Of a stretch of 56,713 nucleotides of DNA, positions 17,888 to 26,023 are shown piece by piece. The DNA comes from Planctomycetota bacterium. Lineage in GTDB: Bacteria > Planctomycetota > Phycisphaerae > UBA1845. The position numbers and the translations under genes are program-made. Below the pieces are notes generated by a model. The model made no database searches. It was not told the origin of the DNA and saw only the letters and a list, made by a program, of their open reading frames with translations. The DNA lies in contig BOJX01000007.1 in NCBI GenBank assembly GCA_016860685.1, forward strand, positions 1 through 56,713, written 5' to 3'. Numbering within the stretch: position 1 is the stretch's first letter; each line of letters starts with the position of its first letter.

Positions 17888-19138
17888 TCAATCCTTCGGA
17901 TCGCACGTCGAGCAAGGCTCACGCCCGGCCGCGCGAGCCTCCGCGGTGCTGCTGAAGATCACGCGGTTATCCGGCTTGATGTTCGTCGCCCAGCGGCAAC
18001 CGGGAACGTGAAACTTCGTTGAATTCTTACTGCCGATGAACGACACCGCGGGCTTCGTTTCCACCGTCGCGGCCGGTTTGGCGCCCGGTTCCGGACGACC
18101 CTGCGGCCTTGACCCGGCGAGCGCCTCCGGACGTGGCACGGTCGGCGATGCCCCGGCGACGACGTTCGGCCGCTCCATCCCCTTCGACGCCGCGTACACC
18201 AGCAATCCGGCGCAGAAGCACGCCGACTCGTCCAGACGGACACGCACGATCGGCAGCGCGTCGTGATCCAGTTCCGCCAGAAACGTCTCGCGCACCGCGC
18301 AGTACGACACTCCGTCCCGGATGTCCCACCGCAACAGCAACTCCCGATCCGCCTCCACCAGCGCGTCCAGCGCCGCCGAAGCCGCCAGCATCGAAGCAAA
18401 CGACGCCTCGACCACGTCATTCACCGCCGCGCAATGCGTCCCGCTTTCCTCAAGATGCGCCGCCAGCTCGCCTCGCCACCGAAGGATCAGGCCGTCCTGC
18501 GCCCGCCCCCGAGCGTCCGCGTCCAGCCTCCGCTCATCCTCGGGCTGGTTCTCGGGCAGGGTGAGCTGGGCCGCCGTCGGTCCGCGACGATGCACCGTGG
18601 TGTTGAAAGGAAGTCCCGCGTCCACCGCGAGGTGCAGGACAACGCCGCTGAGTCGGGCGATTTCAGGCTCGTTCCGCGCGCGGATCGCCTCCACCAGCGC
18701 CTCGCACTGTTCCGCCAGCGCCCACGGCAGCGCTCCGCCTTCCCGCTTCCCCCGGTCCGAAAGCAGTTTGCCCGCCTTGGTTCGCTCCCGCGGGAAATCC
18801 AGCGCCGCCCGCAGCCGTGCCGAGGGCGACGCCGACTCCGCCGCCGCGTCAAGCATCAGGTAGTGACTGTCCGCACGCGCTAATACCGGTGACCCGGCGA
18901 AGCGCCCGCTGCCCTGCCCCGTCGCATGCGCCAGCAGCGCCTCCCGATGCGGCAGGTAGACGGAGCGGAATTCGACCGGCAGTCGGGCCAGCGCCGCGTC
19001 GATCACGACCTCGTAAACGCCCGGAGGCTCGACATCGACGGCCCGGGCGACGCTTGAAACCAGCGCCGCCGCCAGCGCCGCCCCCACCGCCTGACGACGG
19101 CGACCACGCAAGGAACCCCGTGCGGAAAGGCGATGCAC
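17888..19138 (-). CDS. Secreted protein with Zn-phospholipase C/S1-P1-like region and C-terminal Cys/His motif
   Basis: Protein of 416 residues starting at GTG 19138, 11 bp after the etfA stop, with AGGAGGA seven bases upstream; the ORF-track start at 19408 lies inside etfA. An Arg-rich n-region and Ala-rich core form a signal peptide cut near VARA-VD. Residues about 65-190 contain DSHYLMLD, ALPW and LSGVVLHLAVDAGLPFNTT, which recall the metal ligands of zinc phospholipase C and S1/P1 nuclease (HY...D, LxHYxxDxxQPxHT). The last 45 residues (FHVPGCRW...EPCSTCDP) resemble the Ada-type/nuclease-associated Cys metal site. Enzymatic activity is inferred weakly. Confidence 0.78.
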   Translation of the reverse strand: MHRLSARGSLRGRRRQAVGAALAAALVSSVARAVDVEPPGVYEVVIDAALARLPVEFRSVYLPHREALLAHATGQGSGRFAGSPVLARADSHYLMLDAAAESASPSARLRAALDFPRERTKAGKLLSDRGKREGGALPWALAEQCEALVEAIRARNEPEIARLSGVVLHLAVDAGLPFNTTVHRRGPTAAQLTLPENQPEDERRLDADARGRAQDGLILRWRGELAAHLEESGTHCAAVNDVVEASFASMLAASAALDALVEADRELLLRWDIRDGVSYCAVRETFLAELDHDALPIVRVRLDESACFCAGLLVYAASKGMERPNVVAGASPTVPRPEALAGSRPQGRPEPGAKPAATVETKPAVSFIGSKNSTKFHVPGCRWATNIKPDNRVIFSSTAEARAAGREPCSTCDPKD

Positions 19139-19149
19139 GTCCGATCCTC

Positions 19150-20139
19150 CTAATGCGCCCGCAGCTTCCGGACCTCCTCCGTCACCAGCGGAACCAGCGT
19201 GAACAAATCCGCGACGCAGCCGTACGTCGCCACCTTGAAGATCGGCGCTTCCTTCTTTGTGTTGATCGCGACGATCACCTTGCTGCCGCGCATGCCCGCC
19301 AGGTGCTGGATCGCACCGTCGATCCCGCAGGCGAAGTAAAGCTTCGGCGTCACGACTTTCCCAGTCAGTCCCACCTGCCGCGAATGCGGCTGGTACCCCG
19401 CGTCGCACGCGGCGCGCGACGCCCCGACCGCCCCCTCCAACGCCTGCGCGAGGGGGAAGATGACCTTCTGAAAATTCTCCTCGCTCTTCAGCGATCGCCC
19501 GCCGGAGACCACCACGTCCGCCTCCGTGACGTCCTTGATCCCCGAACTCGTCGCGGTCACCGCCTTCACCGTCAGCCGTCGATCCGCATCCGACGGCGCA
19601 TACACCAACTTCTGGACAGCCGCGCTGCCCCCACCCGCCGCAGGCGCCGCGTAAACGTTCGACCGGATCGTCAGCACGCGCAGACGCGACCCGGACAAGA
19701 CAAAGGTCGCCTGCAGCTTCCCCGCATACATCGACTTCGACGCTGCCACATCCTCGCCGCGCGCCGACACCTCGGTGCAGTCGATCGCCAGCGCCCCGCG
19801 CTTCCGCGCAGCCGTCCGCGCGGCCCAGTCCCGACCCATGAAAGTCGTCGGGAAAAGCACGATCCCCGCCGACGCCGCCTCGACCGCCGACGTCACCGCT
19901 GACGTGTACGCGCTCGCCCGGTAGTGCTTCAGCTCCGCGTGCTCCACCACGTACACCGTCGCCGCCCCGTGCGCCCCGATCGTGTCCGCCAGACCGGACA
20001 CGCCTTCCCCCACGACGCAGGCGACGACCTGTCCCCCGGTCGCAGACGCCAGCGCCCGCGCCGGCGTGAAAAGCTGATACGACGCGGGTAGCACCTTCCC
20101 TTCACGCTGCTCAACCACGACCAGAATGTTCTTGCTCAT
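19150..20139 (-). CDS. etfA: Electron transfer flavoprotein alpha subunit
   Basis: Protein of 329 residues. The N-terminal domain starts MSKNILVVVEQREGKV. The C-terminal FAD domain has VVVSGGRSLKSEENF, the QVGLTGKVVTPKLYFACGIDGAIQHLAGM signature (FAD-binding, split across the family motif) and the closing DLFTLVPLVTEEV. It pairs with EtfB, encoded just upstream, to pass electrons from acyl-CoA or other dehydrogenases to the membrane quinone pool. The two genes are separated by about 150 bp that contains an inverted repeat, so expression of the two subunits may not be fully coupled. Confidence 0.96.
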   Translation of the reverse strand: MSKNILVVVEQREGKVLPASYQLFTPARALASATGGQVVACVVGEGVSGLADTIGAHGAATVYVVEHAELKHYRASAYTSAVTSAVEAASAGIVLFPTTFMGRDWAARTAARKRGALAIDCTEVSARGEDVAASKSMYAGKLQATFVLSGSRLRVLTIRSNVYAAPAAGGGSAAVQKLVYAPSDADRRLTVKAVTATSSGIKDVTEADVVVSGGRSLKSEENFQKVIFPLAQALEGAVGASRAACDAGYQPHSRQVGLTGKVVTPKLYFACGIDGAIQHLAGMRGSKVIVAINTKKEAPIFKVATYGCVADLFTLVPLVTEEVRKLRAH

Positions 20140-20264
20140 GACGATCCGTCAGACAGAAAAAACCGCGACCCGCACTCCGCGCTGCTCGAAGCCGCTCCCC
20201 TGCCGCGACTTAGAGGTCGTTTCCTAACCGAGCCGCGCCCGCAAGGAGATGCACCTTTCGGGCC

Positions 20265-20283
20265 TTTCACGCGCGCCGTGAAA
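20265..20283. repeat. Inverted repeat between etfB and etfA
   Basis: TTTCACG-CGCGC-CGTGAAA forms a perfect 7 bp stem just past the etfB stop codon. It has no T-run. It could be a partial terminator, a processing site or a chance palindrome. Confidence 0.4.
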
Positions 20284-20290
20284 CAGCGTG

Positions 20291-21082
20291 TTATATGACC
20301 TTCGCTTCCTCTCGCAGCAGCCGAACCAACTCGCGGGCCATCTCCGCCGGCTCGCCCTCGATGAACCGGCAATCCGCCCTCGCCGGCGGAGGCGTCAGCG
20401 CCTCCACCACGGTTCCCGCCTCGGCCGCCGTCTCACCGGGCAGGTCCGCCGACGTCAGCACCTTCAGATCCTTCTTCTTCGCCTTCATCAGGTTCGGCAG
20501 CGACGGATACCGCGCTTCGACCAGCCCCTTCTCGATCGTCAGCAGCGCCGGAAGCGCCCCCTCGACGACCTCCTCCGCACCTTCGATCCGCCGTCGCGCC
20601 GTGAAACGCTTGCCCGCCTCGTCGAACTCCAGCCCCTGCACGGCGCCCACGTGCGGCAAATCCAGAAACTCCGCCAGCGCCGGACCCACCGCCCCGGCGT
20701 CGAGGTCGATGTTCTGCTTCCCGCAGACGATCAATTCGAACGACTCGCCCAGCTTCTTCACCGCCGCCGCAACCAGGTACGCGAAAAAAAGCTCGTTGGC
20801 GGAGTCGAACTTCGGATCGCACAGATGCACCGCCCGGTCCGCCCCGATCGCCATCGCCGTGCGCAACGCCTCCGCCGCCTTGTCGCCCCCCACGGTGATC
20901 GCCACGATCTCCGAGACCGGCTTGCCCTTCTCCCGAAGCTGGACCGCCAATTCAACTCCGAACTCGTCAAACGGGTCCACCACCAGCTTCAACCCCGCCG
21001 GATCGATGTCTTTGCCGTCCGCCCGCACGCGCACCGCGGCGTTCGAGTCCGGAACCTGCTTGATCACACACAGAATTTTCAC
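20291..21082 (-). CDS. etfB: Electron transfer flavoprotein beta subunit
   Basis: Protein of 263 residues starting MKILCVIKQVPDSNAAVRV, the standard EtfB N-terminus, with the VDPFDEFGVELAVQL motif that follows and the AMP-binding region (LVCGKQNIDLDAGAVGPALAEFL) near residue 120. The ADLPGE segment sits near the C-terminus. It starts at ATG with AGGAGAAA upstream. The gene order etfB-etfA on the minus strand is the usual one. Confidence 0.96.
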   Translation of the reverse strand: MKILCVIKQVPDSNAAVRVRADGKDIDPAGLKLVVDPFDEFGVELAVQLREKGKPVSEIVAITVGGDKAAEALRTAMAIGADRAVHLCDPKFDSANELFFAYLVAAAVKKLGESFELIVCGKQNIDLDAGAVGPALAEFLDLPHVGAVQGLEFDEAGKRFTARRRIEGAEEVVEGALPALLTIEKGLVEARYPSLPNLMKAKKKDLKVLTSADLPGETAAEAGTVVEALTPPPARADCRFIEGEPAEMARELVRLLREEAKVI

Positions 21083-21126
21083 GCCGACGTTTCTCCTGAG
21101 GGTCGCCGCCGGACCCGATGCAACGC

Positions 21127-21161
21127 GGGAGCGGGTCGAATCCTACGCTCGACCCGCTCCC
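21127..21161. terminator. Strong hairpin, possible terminator of the upstream secreted-protein gene
   Basis: GGGAGCGGGTCGA and TCGACCCGCTCCC form a perfect 13 bp stem with a 9-base loop. It lies between the stop of the 21194-22084 gene and the start of etfB, all on the minus strand. There is no T-tract on either side, so a strand and mechanism cannot be set; its place suggests separation of the two units. Confidence 0.6.
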
Positions 21162-21193
21162 GATTCCACTTCATATGATCCGGATCGTCTTGG

Positions 21194-22084
21194 TTACGGG
21201 CACGACGCACCGGCCGACAGATCACACCCGTCCACCGTTACTTCATGCGACCCGGAACCCGCCGGACACCACTTCGCCACGGCCTTCCCGTTGGCGTTCG
21301 TCGTCCGCGTCTGCACGTCTCCGCCGTCGAGGCGGAAAATCGCGTCCGTGTTCGGGATCGCGTTCTTCAAAATGCCCTTAACGTAGTTTCCGCAGGCCCG
21401 CTCCCGGCAGCGCGCCTTGAGCTTCTCCCCGCCGTCGCACGGCGCGTCCACCGTCTCCCCCGACAGGTAGAACGCCCACTCATTGTCCGGCTGAAGGTTG
21501 AACACATCCATCGTCACCCACTCTCCGCCGACCGTCCCGTCGCGGAAAACGTCAAAGTTCCAGTACGCCCGCGACTCGTGGTTCGCCCAGCGCGTCGTCA
21601 GCAGGCTGTGCTTGCCTCCGCCGTTCGACAGTGTGATCAGGCTGCGCAGCGCGGCGAAATACCGCCCCGGCTCCAGCGTGACGTCGATGTCCATCGTGTT
21701 GCGGTACACGACCCCGAAGTTCGAATTGACGATCCCGCTGTCCTCATGCGCCAGGGGCAGCGTGTGTCCGCCGGCGATCAACGCTCCCGGCGCGCCGTCT
21801 CCGCCGACCTCGTAGAGGTACCAGTCTCCCCCGAGAATCTCCGCCTCGAAGTCCACGCTGTAAAACCCGATCTGGGTGATCCGCGTGCGCGACGTCAGCA
21901 CGAAGTCCTCCGCGGCGCAGCGGTACGAAATGAAGTCATCATCCTCGGCCCGCGCCGCCGTCCAGGCGTCCTCCGACGTCTCCAGGTCGTCCGGAAACAC
22001 GTTGACGTTGACCCACGTGAATTCATCCGCCCGGGCCGTCGCCGCTGTGAGCAACACCAGAACGACCAGACCTCGCTTGAACAT
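21194..22084 (-). CDS. Secreted protein with C-terminal Cys module
   Basis: Protein of 296 residues. ATG 22084 is preceded by GGAGGAGG and opens a clean signal peptide (MFKRGLVVLVLLTAATARA); the ORF-track start at 22558 is 158 residues too far upstream. The body is beta-rich (ITQIGFYSVDFEA, WYLYEVGGDG, LEPGRYFAAL) and resembles an extracellular beta-sandwich. From about residue 215 a module with CDGGEKLKARCRERA, ANGKAVAKWCPAGSG and a final SAGASCP matches, in spacing and key residues, the end of the beta-helix protein at 13903. Function unknown; extracellular or cell-surface. Confidence 0.85.
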   Translation of the reverse strand: MFKRGLVVLVLLTAATARADEFTWVNVNVFPDDLETSEDAWTAARAEDDDFISYRCAAEDFVLTSRTRITQIGFYSVDFEAEILGGDWYLYEVGGDGAPGALIAGGHTLPLAHEDSGIVNSNFGVVYRNTMDIDVTLEPGRYFAALRSLITLSNGGGKHSLLTTRWANHESRAYWNFDVFRDGTVGGEWVTMDVFNLQPDNEWAFYLSGETVDAPCDGGEKLKARCRERACGNYVKGILKNAIPNTDAIFRLDGGDVQTRTTNANGKAVAKWCPAGSGSHEVTVDGCDLSAGASCP

Positions 22085-22141
22085 GTTTCCTCCTCCAGAG
22101 AACTTTGTGTGATCTCTCTCATCCCTCTGCCGGAAAACCCG

Positions 22142-22150
22142 ATTATAACA
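22142..22150 (-). promoter_or_regulatory. Candidate extended -10 promoter (TGTTATAAT) of the secreted-protein gene
   Basis: On the minus strand TGT precedes a perfect TATAAT. The start would fall near 22135, giving a leader of about 50 nt with a strong GGAGGAGG site. The hexamer 17 bp upstream (TTCACC) is a poor -35, which an extended -10 tolerates. Confidence 0.6.
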
Positions 22151-22212
22151 AAATGACCTGGCGGGTGAAGTCTGACTTGGGGCATGTGAGATCGCCGTCG
22201 AAGCCGTGGCGA

Positions 22213-22284
22213 GCAGGCGCGGGGAAACTGAAGACAGGTTTCGGGCGTCGGGGGGGCGGAAGATGCTCAATCCCCCGCACGAAC
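22213..22284. repeat. Dispersed repeat, copy A (also inside nuoL)
   Basis: A 28-base core at 22252-22279 (GGGGGCGGAAGATG...) matches 28341-28368 inside nuoL with one mismatch. A second shared block (GCAGGCGCGGGG versus GCGGGCGCGGGG) lies about 27 bases upstream in both copies. This copy is intergenic. Confidence 0.7.
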
Positions 22285-22620
22285 GGTTTCCGTCGATCGC
22301 GGTTCGAACACCCGACGTTCGCACCGGTCTGCCCTGCGACCGTGGGACGGCGAACTGCGGCTCATCCGTTGTTCTGGGGCTCACGCGGTTCGGCCGGGGT
22401 AATTTGATAGCGTCAGACGCAATCCGGTCAGGCGTTTTGCAAAGCCGCGTGTTTGAGCGACCCAACCGGAACCGCTTCCCGGCAGACTCGACGGATCGTG
22501 GTGATCGCGAAGTCAGCGCTGCGCGTTCACGGGACAACGCCCTGCCCGACGGGTGCACCCGACAGCTTGTTGAAAAAGGGTAGCGCGTCCTTCCGGTCCG
22601 CCCGGGCGAAGCTCAATTCG

Positions 22621-22668
22621 GGAGCGCGGACCTCCGGACCGCACGGGCGGAGCAGAACTCCGCGCTCC
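22621..22668. repeat. Nested palindrome, intergenic
   Basis: GGAGCGCGGA pairs with TCCGCGCTCC, and the inner GCGGACCTCCGGACCGC (22626-22642) is near-palindromic. The inner motif resembles the GCGGACC-GGAGGTCCGC units at 29301 and 33286, so it is probably a member of the same family of short intergenic palindromes. Confidence 0.6.
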
Positions 22669-22859
22669 TCATCAAAGGCAAAGAACTTAATAACTCGCCT
22701 CGCTAACCAGGTTCGGTGCCCCTGACGGAGCCTGGCCCGTCGGTTCGGCGGGGATCGGGCTGGTCGCCCCGGAGATACCCCGGATGATCGATTCAGAGGC
22801 AACCCGGTTCTGTGATCCGACAGGTGGACTTTGTGCCCTCTCGCACGATGTTCCCGGGT

Positions 22860-22868
22860 TGATATAAT
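22860..22868 (+). promoter_or_regulatory. Candidate extended -10 promoter (TGATATAAT) of the nuo cluster
   Basis: A perfect TATAAT with TG at the extended position. It is about 310 bp before the nuoH start codon, so the transcript would carry a long leader. No good -35 box is visible. Confidence 0.5.
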
Positions 22869-23177
22869 CCCGCCTCCCGTGGCGCGGACGGGCGTGAGAG
22901 GTCGGCTTCCGGGTCCGTCAGGGGCGGGGGGAGTCCGCTCTGCGTTGTGACGCGAGGATAGCGCGGAGTCGAGCCTTGCCCGCCCTGCGATGCGGCGCGG
23001 GGGACGAGGTAGAAGCGGGAAAAGCCGGTCCTGTAGGCGCGGAGGACGGGGCGGCGAGCGGGGTGTACCCTGCGAGGGGCGCGTGCGGCGGATCAGGAAC
23101 TCAGGGAACCTGGCGCTGCGAGGCGCGTCGCGGGGGATTCGAGCCGCCGTCAGGTCGTGGAGAATCGGAGTCGAGCC

Positions 23178-24848
23178 TTGAGTCAGTTCAGCGTTCCTTG
23201 GACGGCGCGGTATCGGCCCAGCGGGAGCGTGTTCGCTCGGAATACGCTCGTCGTGGGAGCGCTGTTGGGGGGTTTCGGCGTATTCGGGCTGGGAGCCGCG
23301 GAGTCGGCGCTGGAGGGGCATCCGGCGGCGACGTTCCTGCTGGGGATCGGTCCGCTGGCGACGGCGGCGGCGCTCGTCGGCTTGGCGATCGTCATCAAGG
23401 CGTGGCGCGGGGTGGAATCATTCCTGATGCGGGCCGCGTTCCCGATCCTCCTCGGAGCGATCGCGGGGACGACGGTGGGCGTGTTCCTGGGCGCCTTGTT
23501 CTTCGAGTGGGTGCAGTCCCTGATCGGGCATGCCGCCAACGACCGCACGAGGTTCACGTATTTCGGCGGAGAACTTCTGCTTTCGGAGATCGCGGCGGCC
23601 TTGCCGAACCTGCCGAGGCTGGTTCACGGGGCGGTCTGGTTGTTCCAGTTCCCGCTGGTGCGCGACGTGGTGAACCTCGGGGTGATTTTCGGGGTGATCA
23701 ACGTGGTCCCCGCGTACATGATCTGGTGGGAGCGGAAGATCGCCGGGCGGATTCAGTCGCGCCTGGGTCCGATGCGGGTCGGTCGCTGGCACGGCTGGGC
23801 GCAGACGGTCGCCGACGGCGTGAAGCTGATCTTCAAGGAAGACCTGATCCCCGAGGGCGCGGACAAGCCGTTGTTCAAGCTGGCGGCGTACTTGGCGTTC
23901 GTGCCGGTGGTGCTGGCGTTCGTGGCGCTGCCGTTCGGGGCGACCTACGTATTCCGCGAGATGGACGTGGCGCTGGTGTTCATCCTCGCGATGATGGGCA
24001 TCGAGGTGGTGGGGGTGATCCTGGCGGGGTGGGCGTCGAACAACAAGTGGAGCGTGTACGGCGCGATGCGCGAGGCGTGCCAGATGGTGGCGTACGAGAT
24101 CCCGATGGGCCTCGCGCTGATCCTGCCGGTGATCGCGGCGGGAACGCTGAACCTGACGCACATCGTGTCGGCGCAGGACGGCGGGTGGTTCAACTGGCTG
24201 GCGTTCAGGAATCCGTTTCTCTTCGCGGGGTTCGTCTGCTACTACATCGCGTCGCTGGCGAGCTGCAAGCGGGCGCCGTTCGACCTTCCGGAATCGGAAA
24301 GCGAGCTGGTCGCGGGGTTTCACACAGAGTATTCGGGGTTCCGCTGGAGCCTGTTCTTCTTCGCCGAGTATGCGGCGATGTTCGTGGTGTCGGGTCTTGC
24401 GGTGATCCTGTACCTGGGCGGGTGGAACTCGTTCATCCCGCCGCATTGGGTGGCGGGCGTCGGCGAGGGGGTGCTGGGCCGGGCGGTCGAGGGGCTGCTG
24501 GTGAGCGGTCCGCTGTGGTTCTTCGCCAAGGTGATCTTCCTCCTTTATGTTCAGCTCTGGCTGCGGTGGACGCTGCCGCGCATCCGGATCGACCAGGTGT
24601 TGTATGCGTGCGTGCAAGTGATGCTGCCGCTGACGATGCTGCTGTTGATCGGGAACGTGCTGTGGGTCTGGGCGGATACGGCGTGGTTCGGCGGCGGATG
24701 GGCCGGGTTGTCGCGGGTCATGAACTGGGCGCTGGGAGGGATCGGCGCGATGTTCATGTTCGGGTTCGTGGCGATTGCGGCGTACGGCTTCTATCACCGT
24801 CGGCGGCTGGTGGGGAACCTGGTGGTGGACCCGTTGCCGGCGTCGTAG
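23178..24848 (+). CDS. nuoH: NADH-quinone oxidoreductase subunit H with N-terminal membrane extension
   Basis: Complex I subunit at the junction of the peripheral and membrane arms, close to the quinone site. The usual NuoH starts near residue 165 here (VPAYMIWWERKIAGRIQSR), followed by the quinone-site motif GVKLIFKEDLIPEGAD, GWASNNKWSVYG, CKRAPFDLPESESELVAGFHTEYSG and the terminal helices. The 160 residues before it add about three membrane helices that standard NuoH (320-430 residues) lacks. I start at TTG 23178 with GGAG seven bases upstream; GTG 23157 (ORF track) is the alternative. It is the first gene of this cluster; the usual upstream partner genes nuoA-G are absent. Confidence 0.93.
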   Translation: MSQFSVPWTARYRPSGSVFARNTLVVGALLGGFGVFGLGAAESALEGHPAATFLLGIGPLATAAALVGLAIVIKAWRGVESFLMRAAFPILLGAIAGTTVGVFLGALFFEWVQSLIGHAANDRTRFTYFGGELLLSEIAAALPNLPRLVHGAVWLFQFPLVRDVVNLGVIFGVINVVPAYMIWWERKIAGRIQSRLGPMRVGRWHGWAQTVADGVKLIFKEDLIPEGADKPLFKLAAYLAFVPVVLAFVALPFGATYVFREMDVALVFILAMMGIEVVGVILAGWASNNKWSVYGAMREACQMVAYEIPMGLALILPVIAAGTLNLTHIVSAQDGGWFNWLAFRNPFLFAGFVCYYIASLASCKRAPFDLPESESELVAGFHTEYSGFRWSLFFFAEYAAMFVVSGLAVILYLGGWNSFIPPHWVAGVGEGVLGRAVEGLLVSGPLWFFAKVIFLLYVQLWLRWTLPRIRIDQVLYACVQVMLPLTMLLLIGNVLWVWADTAWFGGGWAGLSRVMNWALGGIGAMFMFGFVAIAAYGFYHRRRLVGNLVVDPLPAS

Positions 24849-24894
24849 GACGTTCATTGCGAAGGGTGATCGGCGAATCACGAATGAATAACGA

Positions 24895-25521
24895 ATGCTG
24901 AGAACAAGCATCATGTCGCTGCATGTGGGGACGGTGTTGCTGTGCGTTACGGCGATGCCTGCGCTGGCGCACGAGGAGGCCGCCTCGGGCGTGGGGACGG
25001 GCGTGGTGTACGCCGTTCCCGGGGGCTGGTTCGAGGCGGTGATGTTCTACGTCTTCGCGGGGACGGCGGTGCTCTCGGCCATCGGGGTGTGTGTCTCGCG
25101 GAGCGTGGTGCGGATGGCGACGTGGTTGTTCTTCGCGCTGGGGGCGATCTCGGTTCTGTATTTTCTGCTGGCGGCGACGTTCATCGCGGCGATTCAGTTG
25201 ATTGTTTACGTCGGCGGCGTGCTGATTCTGCTGATTTTCGGCGTGATGCTGACGAGCCAGTCGCCGTGGGTGCGGTTCACGCCGAGCCGGTTGAACCTCG
25301 CGGTGGCGGGGGTGATCTGCGCGGGGCTGCTGGTGTGCCTGTCGTCGATCCTGCTGGAGGCGGACTTCGGGGCGCCGCTTGCGACGACGCCGGGCGTGAC
25401 GGTGGAGGCGATCGGCCGGCGGATGCTGACGCACTACCTCGTGCCTTTCGAGATTGCGGGGGTGCTGCTGATGATCGTGATGGTGGGGGCGGCGCACCTG
25501 GCGCGGCAGGAGAAGAGTTGA
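24895..25521 (+). CDS. nuoJ: NADH-quinone oxidoreductase subunit J with signal-peptide-like N-terminus
   Basis: Membrane subunit of 208 residues. Five helices match NuoJ: WFEAVMFYVFAGTAVLSAIGV, then MATWLFFALGAISVLYFLLAA, the central pi-bulge helix LIVYVGGVLILLIFGVML, and a terminal helix EIAGVLLMIVMVGAAHLA. An extra N-terminal hydrophobic stretch ending in ALAHEE looks like a cleavable signal peptide, unusual for NuoJ. The start could be ATG 24895 or ATG 24913; neither has a clear ribosome site. nuoI, which normally lies between nuoH and nuoJ, is missing: only 46 bp separate the two genes. Confidence 0.93.
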   Translation: MLRTSIMSLHVGTVLLCVTAMPALAHEEAASGVGTGVVYAVPGGWFEAVMFYVFAGTAVLSAIGVCVSRSVVRMATWLFFALGAISVLYFLLAATFIAAIQLIVYVGGVLILLIFGVMLTSQSPWVRFTPSRLNLAVAGVICAGLLVCLSSILLEADFGAPLATTPGVTVEAIGRRMLTHYLVPFEIAGVLLMIVMVGAAHLARQEKS

Positions 25522-25537
25522 GAAGAAGGAAATCCGG

Positions 25538-26020
25538 ATGGGGCTGAAGCACCGGCTGTCAGGTGGAGAGTGCATCTCGGGCTTCGAGCAGGCCCGTGAA
25601 GATCGGGTGCTTGACGCGTTGACATGCGCATTGGATCAGCGGAATTTCGCTGCCTGTTATCTTTTCGGCTATGCCGTTGAAATGATGTTGAAATGCGCAT
25701 ATTTCCGGTTTGCGGGGGTCGAACCGTATGCGGACATTGGTCCACACCGGGCCCAGGCGCGCAGACAGCAGGCTCGCCTGCGCCAGACGGAGCATGATCT
25801 GAGGGCGTGGGCTGAGGCTCTCGTTGAGGAGCGGAACAACCGCGGTCGAGCTTTGGATCCCGGGCTGGCTGGAGCCTTTCTACACCATGTTCTTACGATT
25901 GCGGACCATTGGAGCGAAGTCTTACGCTATCATCCGTCAATTCCAGCGGACTCCGAGGCCGCGGAGATGTGCAATCAGATTGACGAACTTCAGAAGCTTT
26001 ACCCCTTGTTATGGAATTAG
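25538..26020 (+). CDS. HEPN-domain-like protein inserted in the nuo cluster
   Basis: All-helical protein of 160 residues. YLFGYAVEMMLKCAYFRFAG at about residues 45-65 fits the first two helices of HEPN domains; RLRQTEHDLRAWAEAL shows the R-x(4-6)-H motif that many HEPN ribonucleases use, followed by the common HDL turn. The base composition is visibly less GC-rich than the nuo genes on either side. It starts 16 bp after the nuoJ stop with a GAAGGAAA site, and ends 3 bp before a small gene. HEPN proteins are often toxins or RNases paired with a small antitoxin. The family assignment is motif-based and the catalytic role is inferred. Confidence 0.68.
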   Translation: MGLKHRLSGGECISGFEQAREDRVLDALTCALDQRNFAACYLFGYAVEMMLKCAYFRFAGVEPYADIGPHRAQARRQQARLRQTEHDLRAWAEALVEERNNRGRALDPGLAGAFLHHVLTIADHWSEVLRYHPSIPADSEAAEMCNQIDELQKLYPLLWN

Positions 26021-26023
26021 CTC

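Larger units (their letters stand above)
22085..23177. other. Divergent intergenic region of about 1.1 kb between the secreted-protein gene and nuoH
   Basis: No gene is recognised. It holds two candidate promoters (minus at 22142, plus at 22860), one copy of a dispersed repeat (22213-22284), a long palindrome (22621-22668) and a direct repeat of the nuoH start region (22964-22978 and 23166-23180). The long overlapping frames are all Arg/Pro-rich and non-coding in appearance. Confidence 0.6.
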
